The translations under genes and the position numbers were made by a program. From assembly GCA_944393345.1 (NCBI GenBank), contig CALXZW010000009.1, forward strand, positions 1 through 21,258: a stretch of DNA of 21,258 nucleotides. Reading direction: 5' to 3'. The DNA is from an uncultured Clostridia bacterium (GTDB lineage Bacteria; Bacillota; Clostridia; TANB77; CAG-508). Positions 1 to 7,596 of the stretch are shown here, piece by piece. The notes under the pieces are model-generated. The model saw nothing but the letters and a program-made list of their open reading frames with translations, had not been told where the DNA came from and did not search any database. Numbering within the stretch: the stretch's first letter is position 1; each line of letters begins with the position of its first letter.

Positions 1-165
1 GAAGACGGAAAGTTAACAGGAGATGTAGATTTCGAAAATGTTGAAAAGAAAGCAAGTTATATAACACCAGTTCCAGGGGGAGTTGGCCCAATGACAATAG
101 CTATGCTTATGAATAATGTTATAAAAGCAACAAAAGAGCAATATAATCAGAATTCAACATTTTAA
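1..165 (+). CDS. folD: FolD C-terminal fragment (methylenetetrahydrofolate dehydrogenase/cyclohydrolase), 5' truncated by window
   Basis: The first 54 codons in frame 1 end at a TAA at 163-165. They carry the signature TPVPGGVGPMTIAML, which is diagnostic of the C-terminal NAD(P)-binding region of FolD. FolD is the cytosolic bifunctional enzyme that interconverts 5,10-methylene-THF, methenyl-THF and 10-formyl-THF in one-carbon metabolism. Only the last helices of the protein are present; the catalytic Lys and the start lie upstream of the window. A hairpin terminator follows immediately, so transcription probably ends before dprA. Identity is firm because the motif is nearly invariant in the family. 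Confidence 0.93.
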   Translation, partial: EDGKLTGDVDFENVEKKASYITPVPGGVGPMTIAMLMNNVIKATKEQYNQNSTF

Positions 166-181
166 TAAATTAAAAATAAAA

Positions 182-211
182 GGGGCATTGTTTTATATAA
201 TGCTCTTTTTT
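182..211 (+). terminator. Rho-independent terminator after folD
   Basis: An 8-bp stem, GGGGCATT (182-189) pairing with AATGCTCT (199-206) with two G-U pairs, encloses a 9-base AT-rich loop. It runs straight into a T6-7 tract at 206-211. It sits 16 bases after the folD stop and separates it from dprA. Confidence 0.8.
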
Positions 212-301
212 GGACTTTTAAAATATTTTTCAAAGTTCAAAAAGAAAAAATATTAAAAATGAATTTTATGGATAATACTTAAAATTCAAAAAGGAGGATT
301 T

Positions 302-1168
302 TTGAAAAGTATAGAAGAAAATATATATTGGATATGGTTATCATTGTTAAAAAATATAAGTATAAAGGAAAAATATAAATTATTATTCAAGTATAAAACA
401 CCAGATAAATTGTTTAATATATCGAAAGAAGAATTATTGAAAACAAAAGAGTTTAAAGAAAAAACAAAAGAGGATTTATATGATATAGAAATAAAAAATA
501 AAATAGATAAGCATATAGAATATATGAGAAAAAATAATATAAAAATAATTAGTATAGAAGATACTGAATATCCTAAAATTTTAAAGGAAATATATGATCC
601 ACCAATATGTTTATATGTAAAAGGAAATATAGAGATTTTAAATAATAAAAATATTGCAATAATAGGTTGTAGAGAGCCTACTGATTATGGAATAAAAGCT
701 ACAAAATATTTCTCTTATAATTTAGCAAACAATAATATAAATATAATAAGTGGTCTAGCCAAAGGAATAGATGCATATGCACATATAGGTGCAATTATTG
801 CTAAAAAAACTACAGTTGCAGTAGTAGGAACAGGTCTAGACATAATTTATCCAAAAGAAAATAAGATAATAGAAGAAAAAATATTAGAGAATAAAGGTAC
901 AATAATTTCTGAATATCCATTAGGAACCAAGCCGGAAAAGATGAATTTTCCAGCAAGAAATAGAATTATAAGTGGATTAAGTCAAAAAATACTTGTTATA
1001 GAAGCAAAAGAAAAAAGTGGAACATTAATAACAGTTGATTTTGCATTAGAACAAGGAAGAGATGTTTATGTAGTTCCAGGAAATATAAATTCTATAAATT
1101 CAGTTGGTACGAATAACTTAATAAAGGAAGGAGCAAGAATTATTACTAATTATAAGGAAATATTATAA
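302..1168 (+). CDS. dprA: DNA-processing protein DprA/Smf
   Basis: This 288-residue protein loads RecA onto incoming single-stranded DNA during natural transformation; many non-competent Firmicutes keep it. Residues 1-70 form the helical N-terminal extension and residues 85-288 the Rossmann-like DprA core. Visible motifs are IIGCREPT (120-127, where most homologues have GSR), SGLAKGIDAYAH (150-161), GTGLDIIYP (177-185), FPARNRIISG (216-225) and SGTLITVDFALEQGRDVYVVPG, whose two halves flank residue 250. The start is TTG at 302, because AAGGAGG at 291-297 sits just before it and no ATG fits. The C-terminal winged helix of longer DprAs is absent, but the length matches the roughly 280-300 residues usual in Bacillus and streptococci. 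A GATAAT box at 271-276 may be the -10, with a poor -35. It faces the convergent pseudouridine synthase gene. Confidence 0.93.
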   Translation: MKSIEENIYWIWLSLLKNISIKEKYKLLFKYKTPDKLFNISKEELLKTKEFKEKTKEDLYDIEIKNKIDKHIEYMRKNNIKIISIEDTEYPKILKEIYDPPICLYVKGNIEILNNKNIAIIGCREPTDYGIKATKYFSYNLANNNINIISGLAKGIDAYAHIGAIIAKKTTVAVVGTGLDIIYPKENKIIEEKILENKGTIISEYPLGTKPEKMNFPARNRIISGLSQKILVIEAKEKSGTLITVDFALEQGRDVYVVPGNINSINSVGTNNLIKEGARIITNYKEIL

Positions 1169-1194
1169 AAATAAAATCACCTAAAAAGGTAATA

Positions 1195-1216
1195 ATCATT
1201 AAATGATAAATTTTTT
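1195..1216 (+). terminator. Weak candidate terminator after dprA
   Basis: A short AT-only hairpin, ATCAT (1195-1199) with ATGAT (1203-1207), is followed by T6 at 1211-1216. The stem is only 5 bp with a 3-base loop, so efficiency would be poor. The rest of the 148-base convergent gap to 1316 holds only AT-rich palindromic stretches and no clear terminator for the minus-strand gene. Confidence 0.3.
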
Positions 1217-1316
1217 ATTATTCAAATATTTTAAAATTCCACTATCTGTTTTAAAATTAAATTTTATAATATAACTAAAAAGCATTTGATATTTTTTATT
1301 AAAAGTTTTATTAATA

Positions 1317-2051
1317 CTATTTATTCCATATTTTCCGGTCACCAATTATAGGAAAACCTAAATGAGCTAAATGAGCTCTAATTTGATGAGTTTTACCTGT
1401 TTCAATTTCTACATCTAAAAGGCAAGTATTATTATCATATTTTTCAATAATAGAATAAGTTGTTATTATTTTTTGATATCCCTTTTTAAATGTATCGCTA
1501 ATATAAACTTGAGACTTTTTATTATCTTTAAATAAAAAAGCTTCACACCTTTTATAATTTAATTTAGGAATACCATATACTAAAGCTTTATAATGTTTTT
1601 CAATTTCATGATTTTTGAATTTAGCTAATAAGATATCCAGACTTTCTTTATTTTTTGCAAATAATATTAATCCAGATGTATTCCTATCTAATCTATGACA
1701 AGGCAATGGTTTAAATGATGAAGATTCATAAAAATTATGTACTAAGATTGTTAAACTATTTTCTCCCAATACTTCTAAATTATATGGTTTATTTAATATT
1801 AAAATGTTATCATCTTCAAAAACAATATCTAAAGATATTTTAGGTATTAACATATTATCAGCAATATATACTAAAATTTCATCACCACTAAATATCTCAA
1901 TGTTTTCAGAAATCCTTTTTCCATTTACCTTTATATCTTTTTTTCTTAATGTTTTATAAAAAAGATTAGAATTAAGATTAGGTAGATTTTCCATTAAAAA
2001 TTTATTTAATTTTTTTCCATCATATTTTTTATCAACAATCAACTTTTTCAT
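1317..2051 (-). CDS. RluA-family pseudouridine synthase
   Basis: This enzyme converts specific uridines in rRNA or tRNA to pseudouridine. Read from ATG at 2049-2051 it has 244 residues. An N-terminal S4-like RNA-binding domain (about residues 10-65, with KKLNKFL and IKVNGKRI) precedes the catalytic domain. The RluA motif HRLDRNTSGLILF contains the catalytic Asp at about residue 122. The C-terminal motif ETGKTHQIRAHLAHLGFPIIGD is also present, read here as ETGKTHQIRAH followed by LAHLGFPIIGD. A TTG at 2064-2066 would add five residues, but it lies inside the promoter spacer, so the ATG is preferred. There is no ribosome-binding site before either start. The sigma-A promoter ends six bases before the ATG, implying a leaderless message. 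It is divergent from the glycosyltransferase-like gene. Which RNA it modifies cannot be told from sequence. Confidence 0.9.
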   Translation of the reverse strand: MKKLIVDKKYDGKKLNKFLMENLPNLNSNLFYKTLRKKDIKVNGKRISENIEIFSGDEILVYIADNMLIPKISLDIVFEDDNILILNKPYNLEVLGENSLTILVHNFYESSSFKPLPCHRLDRNTSGLILFAKNKESLDILLAKFKNHEIEKHYKALVYGIPKLNYKRCEAFLFKDNKKSQVYISDTFKKGYQKIITTYSIIEKYDNNTCLLDVEIETGKTHQIRAHLAHLGFPIIGDRKIWNK

Positions 2052-2057
2052 ATTACA

Positions 2058-2086
2058 AGTATACAATGTTATAACTAAAAAATCAA
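2058..2086 (-). promoter_or_regulatory. Sigma-A-type promoter giving a leaderless rluA-type transcript
   Basis: On the minus strand, TTGATT (2086-2081), a 17-base spacer and TATACT (2063-2058) are followed after six bases by ATG. Initiation at the usual distance of about seven bases would fall on the A of the start codon. Confidence 0.6.
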
Positions 2087-2137
2087 ATATTTTTTAATAT
2101 TATTAGAATTTCTTAAGAAGAATTAAGGAATAAAAAG

Positions 2138-2165
2138 TTGAAAAAAAAATAAAAAGTGGTATAAT
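2138..2165 (+). promoter_or_regulatory. Sigma-A promoter with extended -10 for the glycosyltransferase-like gene
   Basis: TTGAAA (2138-2143), a 16-base spacer and a perfect TATAAT (2160-2165) preceded by TGG make an extended -10 promoter. The leader to the ATG at 2207 is about 35 bases and contains AGGAGG at 2196-2201. Confidence 0.75.
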
Positions 2166-2206
2166 ATAAATGCTGTGTTCAAAAAAATAAAAAATAGGAG
2201 GAAATA

Positions 2207-3463
2207 ATGAATGAGGAGATAAATTTAGGAATAGGATTTGTGACTGGAAGAAAGAATGTATGTGAACTGATAAATTCCTATTACAATGATATTTTAAATC
2301 AAATCGAAAAATACAGAAAAAAAATTAATGTAACAATATTTATTTTATATGATACAGAGTATACAGAAACAAAGGAAGAAGAATTTTATAATTTAAATAT
2401 AGATGTATATAATACAGCAATCAAAATAGAATATATTACACCAGGAAACATAAAAGAAGAAATAAATTATATAAAGCAAAAATATAATTTGGAAGAAGAA
2501 AAAATAAAATTATTTTTTGGACATGGACATGCTAAAGGCAGAAATACATTAATGTATTATGCATTAAAAAATCATATAGATTATTTATTATTTTGGGATG
2601 ATGATGAATATCCAGTTGCTTGTATAAAAGATGATAATTCTATAATAAAATGGAAAAAGCAAGATAATGTGGTAAAACATATTGAATATATGGAAAAGGA
2701 AAATGCAGATATAACTAGAGGATATTATTGTGGTTATATTTCACCAATACCATATATGAATTGTGATGAAATAAAAGAGAAAAGTATAGAAAAATTCATA
2801 CAAGCAATAGGAAATGAAGTGATTACTTGGAAATTATTAAAAGAAAAATTTGAAAAAGATGGAGGAATAACATTTGCAGATGAAAAAATAGCAAATGGAG
2901 AAGGTGTTTTTGAACAAGAGAGCATAAATGGAATAAAATTTGTATTAGGTTCAACTTTATGTTTAAATTTAAAACATTTAGAAAAAATACCAGCATTTTA
3001 TAATCCACCTGGAGCAAGAGGAGAAGATACATTTTTTTCTATTGCATTAAAAGATGTAAAAATAATGAAAGTTCCATTATATCATTTCCATGATGGATTC
3101 TTGAAGTATAAAGAAATTATGAATGGTGAAGAACCTAAAAAATTGAGAGTTATTAAAAGTTCAGAAAAAAATATAGAAAAAAGATTTTTTAAGGCAAGTC
3201 AAGGCTGGATAAAATATAAACCGTTGTTAATGTATATATTAGATTCTGAAAATTATGATAAAGATATAAAAGAAGTATATAATAATTTAACAAGTAGCAT
3301 TGAAGAAATAAATAAACTTTTTGATAATACTAATTTTTTAACATTAGTAGATGATTTAAAAGAATATGATGATAATGTAGAAAAACATTATGGAGAGTAC
3401 TTAGAAACAAACAAAATATGGAATATTATAAAAAATGATATAGTAAAAAAGCAAGACTTCTAA
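2207..3463 (+). CDS. Putative GT-A fold glycosyltransferase (GT2-like), substrate unknown
   Basis: This is a 418-residue soluble protein with no signal peptide or membrane segment. The N-terminus (residues 5-75) looks like an alternating beta/alpha nucleotide-binding half: GIGFVTGR, then VTIFILYDT. Then come GHGHAKGRNTLMYYAL (105-119) and LLFWDDDEYP (127-136), where DDD fits the metal/UDP-sugar DxD position of GT-A enzymes. RGEDTFFSIAL (271-281) resembles the ED acceptor-side motif, and HFHDG (293-297) follows. The C-terminal 110 residues are helical and charged, typical of a family-specific tail. AGGAGG at 2196-2201 supports the ATG. It has its own promoter and terminator, so it is a single-gene unit with no neighbouring sugar or cell-wall genes to indicate the acceptor. 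The fold is inferred from motifs; the function is not known. Confidence 0.65.
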   Translation: MNEEINLGIGFVTGRKNVCELINSYYNDILNQIEKYRKKINVTIFILYDTEYTETKEEEFYNLNIDVYNTAIKIEYITPGNIKEEINYIKQKYNLEEEKIKLFFGHGHAKGRNTLMYYALKNHIDYLLFWDDDEYPVACIKDDNSIIKWKKQDNVVKHIEYMEKENADITRGYYCGYISPIPYMNCDEIKEKSIEKFIQAIGNEVITWKLLKEKFEKDGGITFADEKIANGEGVFEQESINGIKFVLGSTLCLNLKHLEKIPAFYNPPGARGEDTFFSIALKDVKIMKVPLYHFHDGFLKYKEIMNGEEPKKLRVIKSSEKNIEKRFFKASQGWIKYKPLLMYILDSENYDKDIKEVYNNLTSSIEEINKLFDNTNFLTLVDDLKEYDDNVEKHYGEYLETNKIWNIIKNDIVKKQDF

Positions 3464-3478
3464 TTTAAGAAGTCTTTT
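3453..3478 (+). terminator. Terminator overlapping the glycosyltransferase-like stop codon
   Basis: A perfect 9-bp stem, AAGACTTCT (3453-3461) with AGAAGTCTT (3468-3476), has a 6-base loop and ends in TTTT. The stop codon TAA (3461-3463) lies in the stem-loop, so a terminating ribosome would cover the 5' arm. Confidence 0.85.
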
Positions 3479-3564
3479 AATATGTTATTAAAAAATATAA
3501 AGTTCTAAAAAAAAATGAGTTGAATATAATAATGTGAACATTATGTGAAAAATAGAAAATATTC

Positions 3565-3593
3565 TTGACTTTTAACAGAAAAAGGTATAAATT
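3565..3593 (+). promoter_or_regulatory. groESL sigma-A promoter
   Basis: TTGACT at 3565-3570 pairs with TAAATT at 3588-3593 (17-base spacer) or with TATAAA at 3586-3591 (15-base spacer). The CIRCE operator starts two bases downstream, so the transcription start lies within the operator. Confidence 0.7.
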
Positions 3594-3594
3594 A

Positions 3595-3621
3595 TTAGCA
3601 GTCACTAATAAAGAGTGCTAA
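3595..3621 (+). promoter_or_regulatory. CIRCE operator (HrcA binding site)
   Basis: TTAGCAGTC (3595-3603), 9 bases, GAGTGCTAA (3613-3621) matches the CIRCE consensus TTAGCACTC-N9-GAGTGCTAA except for one C-to-G change in the left arm. Its position at the transcription start of groESL is the classic arrangement for repression by HrcA, relieved on heat shock. hrcA itself is not in this window. Confidence 0.95.
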
Positions 3622-3643
3622 AAACTAAAGGAGGTAATGAAAA

Positions 3644-3922
3644 ATGATTAAACCATTAGGAAACAGAGTATTAGTAAAAATGAAAGAAGGCGAAGAAAAG
3701 ACAAAAAGTGGAATAATATTAGGATCATCACAAGAAAAACCACAAATTGCAGAAGTAATAGAAATAGGACCAGGAGAATATATAGAAGGAAAAATACAAG
3801 AAATGCATGTAAAAAAAGGAGATAATGTATTTTTAAGTGAATATGCAGGAACAAAAGTGAAATATGAAGGAGAAGAATACATTATAGTAAAAGAAAGTGA
3901 TATTTTAGCAATCGTAGAATAA
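3644..3922 (+). CDS. groES: Co-chaperonin GroES
   Basis: GroES is the 10-kDa heptameric lid of the GroEL folding chamber in the cytosol. The 92-residue product shows the family start IKPLGNRVLVKM, the mobile-loop region EEKTKSGIILGSS (about residues 17-29), and the C-terminal pattern YAGTKVKYEGEEYIIVKESDILAIV. AAAGGAGG at 3627-3634 is correctly spaced from the ATG. It is the first gene of the CIRCE-controlled operon, with groEL 60 bases downstream and no terminator between. Length and motifs are ordinary. Confidence 0.98.
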   Translation: MIKPLGNRVLVKMKEGEEKTKSGIILGSSQEKPQIAEVIEIGPGEYIEGKIQEMHVKKGDNVFLSEYAGTKVKYEGEEYIIVKESDILAIVE

Positions 3923-3982
3923 TTTTTTTATAGTATAAACTAAAAAAATAATTAATTATAAATTGTGAAAGGAATGATAAAA

Positions 3983-5620
3983 ATGGCAAAAATTATTAAA
4001 TTTGGAGAAGATGCAAGAAAATCTTTGTTAGAAGGTGTTAATAAATTAGCAGATACTGTAAAAGTAACATTAGGACCAAAAGGAAGAAATGTTGTTCTTG
4101 ATAAAAGTTTTGGAGCTCCACTTATTACAAATGATGGTGTAACAATAGCAAAGGAAATAGAATTAGAAGATAAATTCGAAAATATGGGTGCTAGATTGGT
4201 AAAAGAAGTTTCAACAAAAACAAACGATGTAGCAGGAGATGGAACAACTACAGCAACTGTATTAGCGCAAAGTATGATAAAAGAAGGAGTGAAAAATGTT
4301 GCAGCAGGGGCAGATCCTATGGCAATAAAAAGAGGAATAGATAAAGCAGTTAATGAAGCAGTAAAAGGATTACAAGAAATTAGTTCTTCTGTAAACGGAA
4401 AAGAAGATATTGCTAGAGTTGCTAGTATATCTGCTAATAATGAAGAAGTTGGAAATTTAATTGCAGATGCAATGGAAAAGGTTTCAAAAGATGGTGTTAT
4501 AACAATTGAAGAGTCAAAATCTTCTAATACAGAATTAAATGTAGTTGAAGGAATGCAATTTGATAAAGGTTACGTTTCACCATATATGGTTACAGATACA
4601 GAAAAAATGGAAGCAGTTTTAGATAATCCATATATTTTAATTACAGATAAAAAGATTAGCAATATTCAAGAAATATTACCATTATTAGAAGCATTAATGC
4701 AACAATCTGGAAAATTAGTAATAATATGTGATGATATTGAAGGAGAAGCATTATCAACATTAGTATTAAATAAATTAAGAGGAGTATTAAATGTAGTTGC
4801 AGTAAAAGCACCTGGATTTGGAGATAAAAGAAAAGCAATGTTAGAAGACATAGCAGTATTAACAGGAGGAGAAGTTATAACATCAGATTTAGGATTAGAA
4901 TTAAAAGATACAACTATAGAGCAATTAGGAAAAGCAAGACAAGTAAAAGTTCAAAAAGAAAATACAATAATTGTTGATGGAGCAGGAGATAAACAACAAT
5001 TAGCAGATAGAGTAGGACAAATAAAAGCACAAATAAATGAAACAAAAAGTGATTATGATAAAGAACAATTACAAGAAAGATTAGCAAAAATAGCTGGAGG
5101 AGTTGCTGTTATAGGTGTAGGAGCCGCAACAGAAGTAGAAATGAAAGATAAAAAACTAAGAATCGAAGATGCATTATCAGCAACTAAAGCAGCAGTGGAA
5201 GAAGGAATAGTAGCAGGAGGAGGAACAGCATTAATAAATGTAATGGCAAAAGTGGAAAAATTAATAACTTCATTAAAAGATGGAGAAAAATTAGGTGCAG
5301 AAATTGTATTGAAAGCATTAGAAGAACCAGCAAGACAAATAGCAATTAATGCAGGTTTAGAACCAGCTGTTATTGTAAATACTGTAAAATCAAAAGAATT
5401 AGGAGTAGGATTTGATGCAGCAAAAGAAGAATATGTTGATATGAAAAAAGTAGGAATTGTAGATCCAACAAAAGTAACAAGAAGTGCTTTACAAAATGCT
5501 GCTTCAATAGCATCTATGGTATTAACAACCGAAAGTTTAGTTACAGATGTACCAGAAGCTAAAGGATGTAGTTGTGGAAATCATGAAGGAATGCCAGCAG
5601 GAATGGATGGAATGTATTAA
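3983..5620 (+). CDS. groEL: Chaperonin GroEL
   Basis: GroEL is the 60-kDa ATP-dependent folding chamber that works with GroES. The 545-residue product begins MAKIIKFGEDARKSLL and carries LGPKGRNV, ITNDGVTIAKEI, the ATP-binding AGDGTTTATVLAQ (Asp near residue 87), APGFGDKRKAM, and the conserved AALSATKAAVEEG-type segment (here DALSATKAAVEEG) before VAGGGTAL. A GTG at 3965 would add six residues, but AAAGGA at about 3967-3973 spaces correctly only for ATG 3983, and MAK is the conserved start. The C-terminal tail is CSCGNHEGMPAGMDGMY rather than a plain Gly-Met repeat. It is cotranscribed with groES under CIRCE control. Confidence 0.98.
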   Translation: MAKIIKFGEDARKSLLEGVNKLADTVKVTLGPKGRNVVLDKSFGAPLITNDGVTIAKEIELEDKFENMGARLVKEVSTKTNDVAGDGTTTATVLAQSMIKEGVKNVAAGADPMAIKRGIDKAVNEAVKGLQEISSSVNGKEDIARVASISANNEEVGNLIADAMEKVSKDGVITIEESKSSNTELNVVEGMQFDKGYVSPYMVTDTEKMEAVLDNPYILITDKKISNIQEILPLLEALMQQSGKLVIICDDIEGEALSTLVLNKLRGVLNVVAVKAPGFGDKRKAMLEDIAVLTGGEVITSDLGLELKDTTIEQLGKARQVKVQKENTIIVDGAGDKQQLADRVGQIKAQINETKSDYDKEQLQERLAKIAGGVAVIGVGAATEVEMKDKKLRIEDALSATKAAVEEGIVAGGGTALINVMAKVEKLITSLKDGEKLGAEIVLKALEEPARQIAINAGLEPAVIVNTVKSKELGVGFDAAKEEYVDMKKVGIVDPTKVTRSALQNAASIASMVLTTESLVTDVPEAKGCSCGNHEGMPAGMDGMY

Positions 5621-5629
5621 TAGTAAAAC

Positions 5630-5658
5630 AAGCACATTGTGATATATGCAATGTGCTT
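5630..5658 (+). terminator. Hairpin terminator after groEL
   Basis: A perfect 10-bp stem, AAGCACATTG (5630-5639) with CAATGTGCTT (5649-5658), has a 9-base loop. The following T tract is poor (AAACTTT), so some readthrough into the tRNA unit is possible. Confidence 0.65.
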
Positions 5659-5667
5659 AAACTTTGC

Positions 5668-5696
5668 TTGACAAATGTAATTAAATAAATTATAAT
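5668..5696 (+). promoter_or_regulatory. Consensus sigma-A promoter of the tRNA-Thr unit
   Basis: TTGACA (5668-5673), exactly 17 bases, TATAAT (5691-5696): both hexamers match consensus perfectly. The predicted start near 5703 gives a roughly 20-base 5' leader before the tRNA. Confidence 0.92.
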
Positions 5697-5724
5697 TTCT
5701 TTGATATTATAAATAATTCTTAAT

Positions 5725-5800
5725 GCCACTATAGCTCAGTTGGTAGAGCAACGGATTCGTAACCCGTAGGTCAGCAGTTCGATTCTGCTTAGTGGCTCCA
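5725..5800 (+). tRNA. tRNA-Thr (anticodon CGU)
   Basis: The 76 bases fold as a standard cloverleaf: acceptor GCCACTA/TAGTGGC, D stem GCTC/GAGC, T arm AGCAG-TTCGATT-CTGCT, discriminator T and an encoded CCA. The anticodon loop TTCGTAA gives CGU at 5758-5760, which reads the rare threonine codon ACG. The base of the anticodon stem next to the loop is an A31-C39 mismatch. No terminator separates it from the metalloprotease-like gene 48 bases downstream, so they may share one primary transcript. Confidence 0.96.
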
Positions 5801-5848
5801 TTTTAATTGAAATTTTATTTAAATTAATAAAAAGGAATTTTAAAACAT

Positions 5849-7135
5849 ATGGAAGAAATTTTAAAAGAATGTACAGATATCATAGATGAAATATGTAATA
5901 AATATGGTTATGATATTGAAGAAAAAGAAGGAAATGCTAGTTTAAGAACTGTTTTATTAAAAGCAATTCCAGCAATGCTTAAAGATGTAAATCTTAAAGA
6001 TAGAGAACTATTTTATCAAATGTTACGACATACACCAATTGTTATAACTGAAAATCTCACACAAGAAAGTTATGATAAATTAGAAGAAAAATACATAGGA
6101 AATATTAATTCACATATCATAGAAGAAGAAATGGATACAGGTGAATATGGAAAAGACCTAGGTGCTGGTGCATATGTGTCAGCACCTATAATAGATGAGA
6201 ATTTGCATTTGCAAGGAAAAAAGTCATTTATATATATACAAAGAGTTGAAGGAAAAGCAAAAGAATTTTTAGGAACAGATATTAATGTACCACATTTAAT
6301 TCATGAATTAGGTCATGCTTGGCATTCAGAAAAAGATGAATTTGTTATGCAGGAAGATAAAACAATGAAAAGAAGAGTAGGAACAGCAGAATTTATTTAT
6401 ACTTTTCAAAAAGGAAAAGATAATAAGTATATGCAAAGAAATGAAAAAGTTACTGGTTTAATGTTAGAAGAAGGAATGAATACTATTGCAGAAGAACAAG
6501 CAATGGCAAATTATATGGGAAATTCGTTAGAAGATATTAAAGAAAAATATAAAGAATTTTTAATTCCAAGCAATTATCAAGGATATATCAGTTATTTTGT
6601 TAGTGACATGTTACAACAATTAGGTAAATCAGAGTGCGAAAACTGGAGATTACATGGGGATTTAGAAAGTAAAAGTAAAATCGAAGAATTAATGAGTAGA
6701 ACTAAATATTGGGAAAACAGAGAAAGAGATATTTTACCTTCTAGTGACAGTCCTAGAAATTATAATATAAAAAGAAATATTATTAGTCAAATAGATAAAC
6801 CTATAGTACAAGAATTTTTCAGTAAATATCAAAATGTTTATTTTCCGGATATTTCTCAAATGACACCACTTGAAAAAATAGATAATGTATTAACTCAAAG
6901 TTTTAATATGAATATGGTAAGATATAGTATGGGAATTGATAAATATAAAGATTTTTTGAATTGCTTGGGATATGAAGGATATTCATTAATTAATCAAGCA
7001 GGAGATTTAAGAAAAAAGGATGAATTATATAGTACTATAAGTGATGTAAAATTATCAGAGGTAGAAGAAATAACACAGGGAACAAGAAAAATTAATAATA
7101 TTGATAAGGAAAAAGAAGGAGAAAAAAGTAGATAA
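5849..7135 (+). CDS. Putative cytosolic zinc metalloprotease (HExxH), uncharacterised family
   Basis: The 428-residue product has no signal peptide or membrane segment. The gluzincin-like zinc site is clear: PHLIHELGHAWH contains HELGH at residues 152-156 (two His ligands and the catalytic Glu). A second motif, LEEGMNTIAEEQA (206-218), lies about 50 residues downstream and could supply the third ligand from Glu207/208 or Glu215. The N-terminal 100 residues are acidic and helical, the C-terminal 200 likewise, and the last 10 are highly charged. AAAGGA at 5831-5836 is 12 bases from the ATG, a little far. It follows tRNA-Thr with no visible promoter between, and its stop overlaps the next gene's start, so the two proteins are probably made together. 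Protease activity is inferred from the motif; the substrate is unknown. Confidence 0.65.
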   Translation: MEEILKECTDIIDEICNKYGYDIEEKEGNASLRTVLLKAIPAMLKDVNLKDRELFYQMLRHTPIVITENLTQESYDKLEEKYIGNINSHIIEEEMDTGEYGKDLGAGAYVSAPIIDENLHLQGKKSFIYIQRVEGKAKEFLGTDINVPHLIHELGHAWHSEKDEFVMQEDKTMKRRVGTAEFIYTFQKGKDNKYMQRNEKVTGLMLEEGMNTIAEEQAMANYMGNSLEDIKEKYKEFLIPSNYQGYISYFVSDMLQQLGKSECENWRLHGDLESKSKIEELMSRTKYWENRERDILPSSDSPRNYNIKRNIISQIDKPIVQEFFSKYQNVYFPDISQMTPLEKIDNVLTQSFNMNMVRYSMGIDKYKDFLNCLGYEGYSLINQAGDLRKKDELYSTISDVKLSEVEEITQGTRKINNIDKEKEGEKSR

Positions 7136-7596
7136 TGAATAAAAACATCGAATTAGATGAATACAAGAAATCTGCAACAGAAGTTATAGATATATTAAAT
7201 TATTTACCAAAAGAAATGACTTGCAAAATACCTAGAAAATTTTGGATGTTTTTACAAGAACAATGTTTAACAGAATATAAACCTAATTTTGATTTTTCTA
7301 AAGGATTAGACGAAATTAAATTAAGTAATAAAACAAAATCTTTATTAGCAATGATTTATAGAAATTATATGTATTCAGAAGAAGAAAAAATAGAATATGA
7401 TAAAATTTTATTTCAAAATGAAGAAAAATATCAAAAAGAATTAAAAGAAAAATATAATCCAGATAATTTATTTAAAGAACCTAAAAAACAAAAAAATGCT
7501 AAAGACATGGAAAGTAAAGAAGTAAAATTAGTGCAAGTAAAAGATACGATTTTTACAAAGTTAAAGAGACTAATAAAAAAGTTAATTAGAAAATAA
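7135..7596 (+). CDS. Small hypothetical partner of the metalloprotease-like gene
   Basis: This is a 153-residue uncharacterised protein. Its ATG shares one base with the preceding TAA (TAATG), a sign of translational coupling, and AGAAGGAGA lies within the end of the upstream gene. The first 90 residues look globular and helical, with IPRKFWMFLQ and TKSLLAMIYRNYMYSEEEK. Similar short proteins, from memory, are common and multicopy in gut Clostridia, without known function. Residues 95-135 are charged and probably flexible. The last 15 residues (FTKLKRLIKKLIRK) form a strongly basic amphipathic helix that could bind membrane, nucleic acid or an acidic partner. The terminator arm overlaps the stop. 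No enzymatic motif is seen. Confidence 0.6.
   Translation: MNKNIELDEYKKSATEVIDILNYLPKEMTCKIPRKFWMFLQEQCLTEYKPNFDFSKGLDEIKLSNKTKSLLAMIYRNYMYSEEEKIEYDKILFQNEEKYQKELKEKYNPDNLFKEPKKQKNAKDMESKEVKLVQVKDTIFTKLKRLIKKLIRK

Noticed and set aside
302..1168. DprA seemed truncated because it lacks a C-terminal winged helix.
   Set aside because: Bacillus and streptococcal DprA are also about 280-300 residues without that domain, and the core ends normally.
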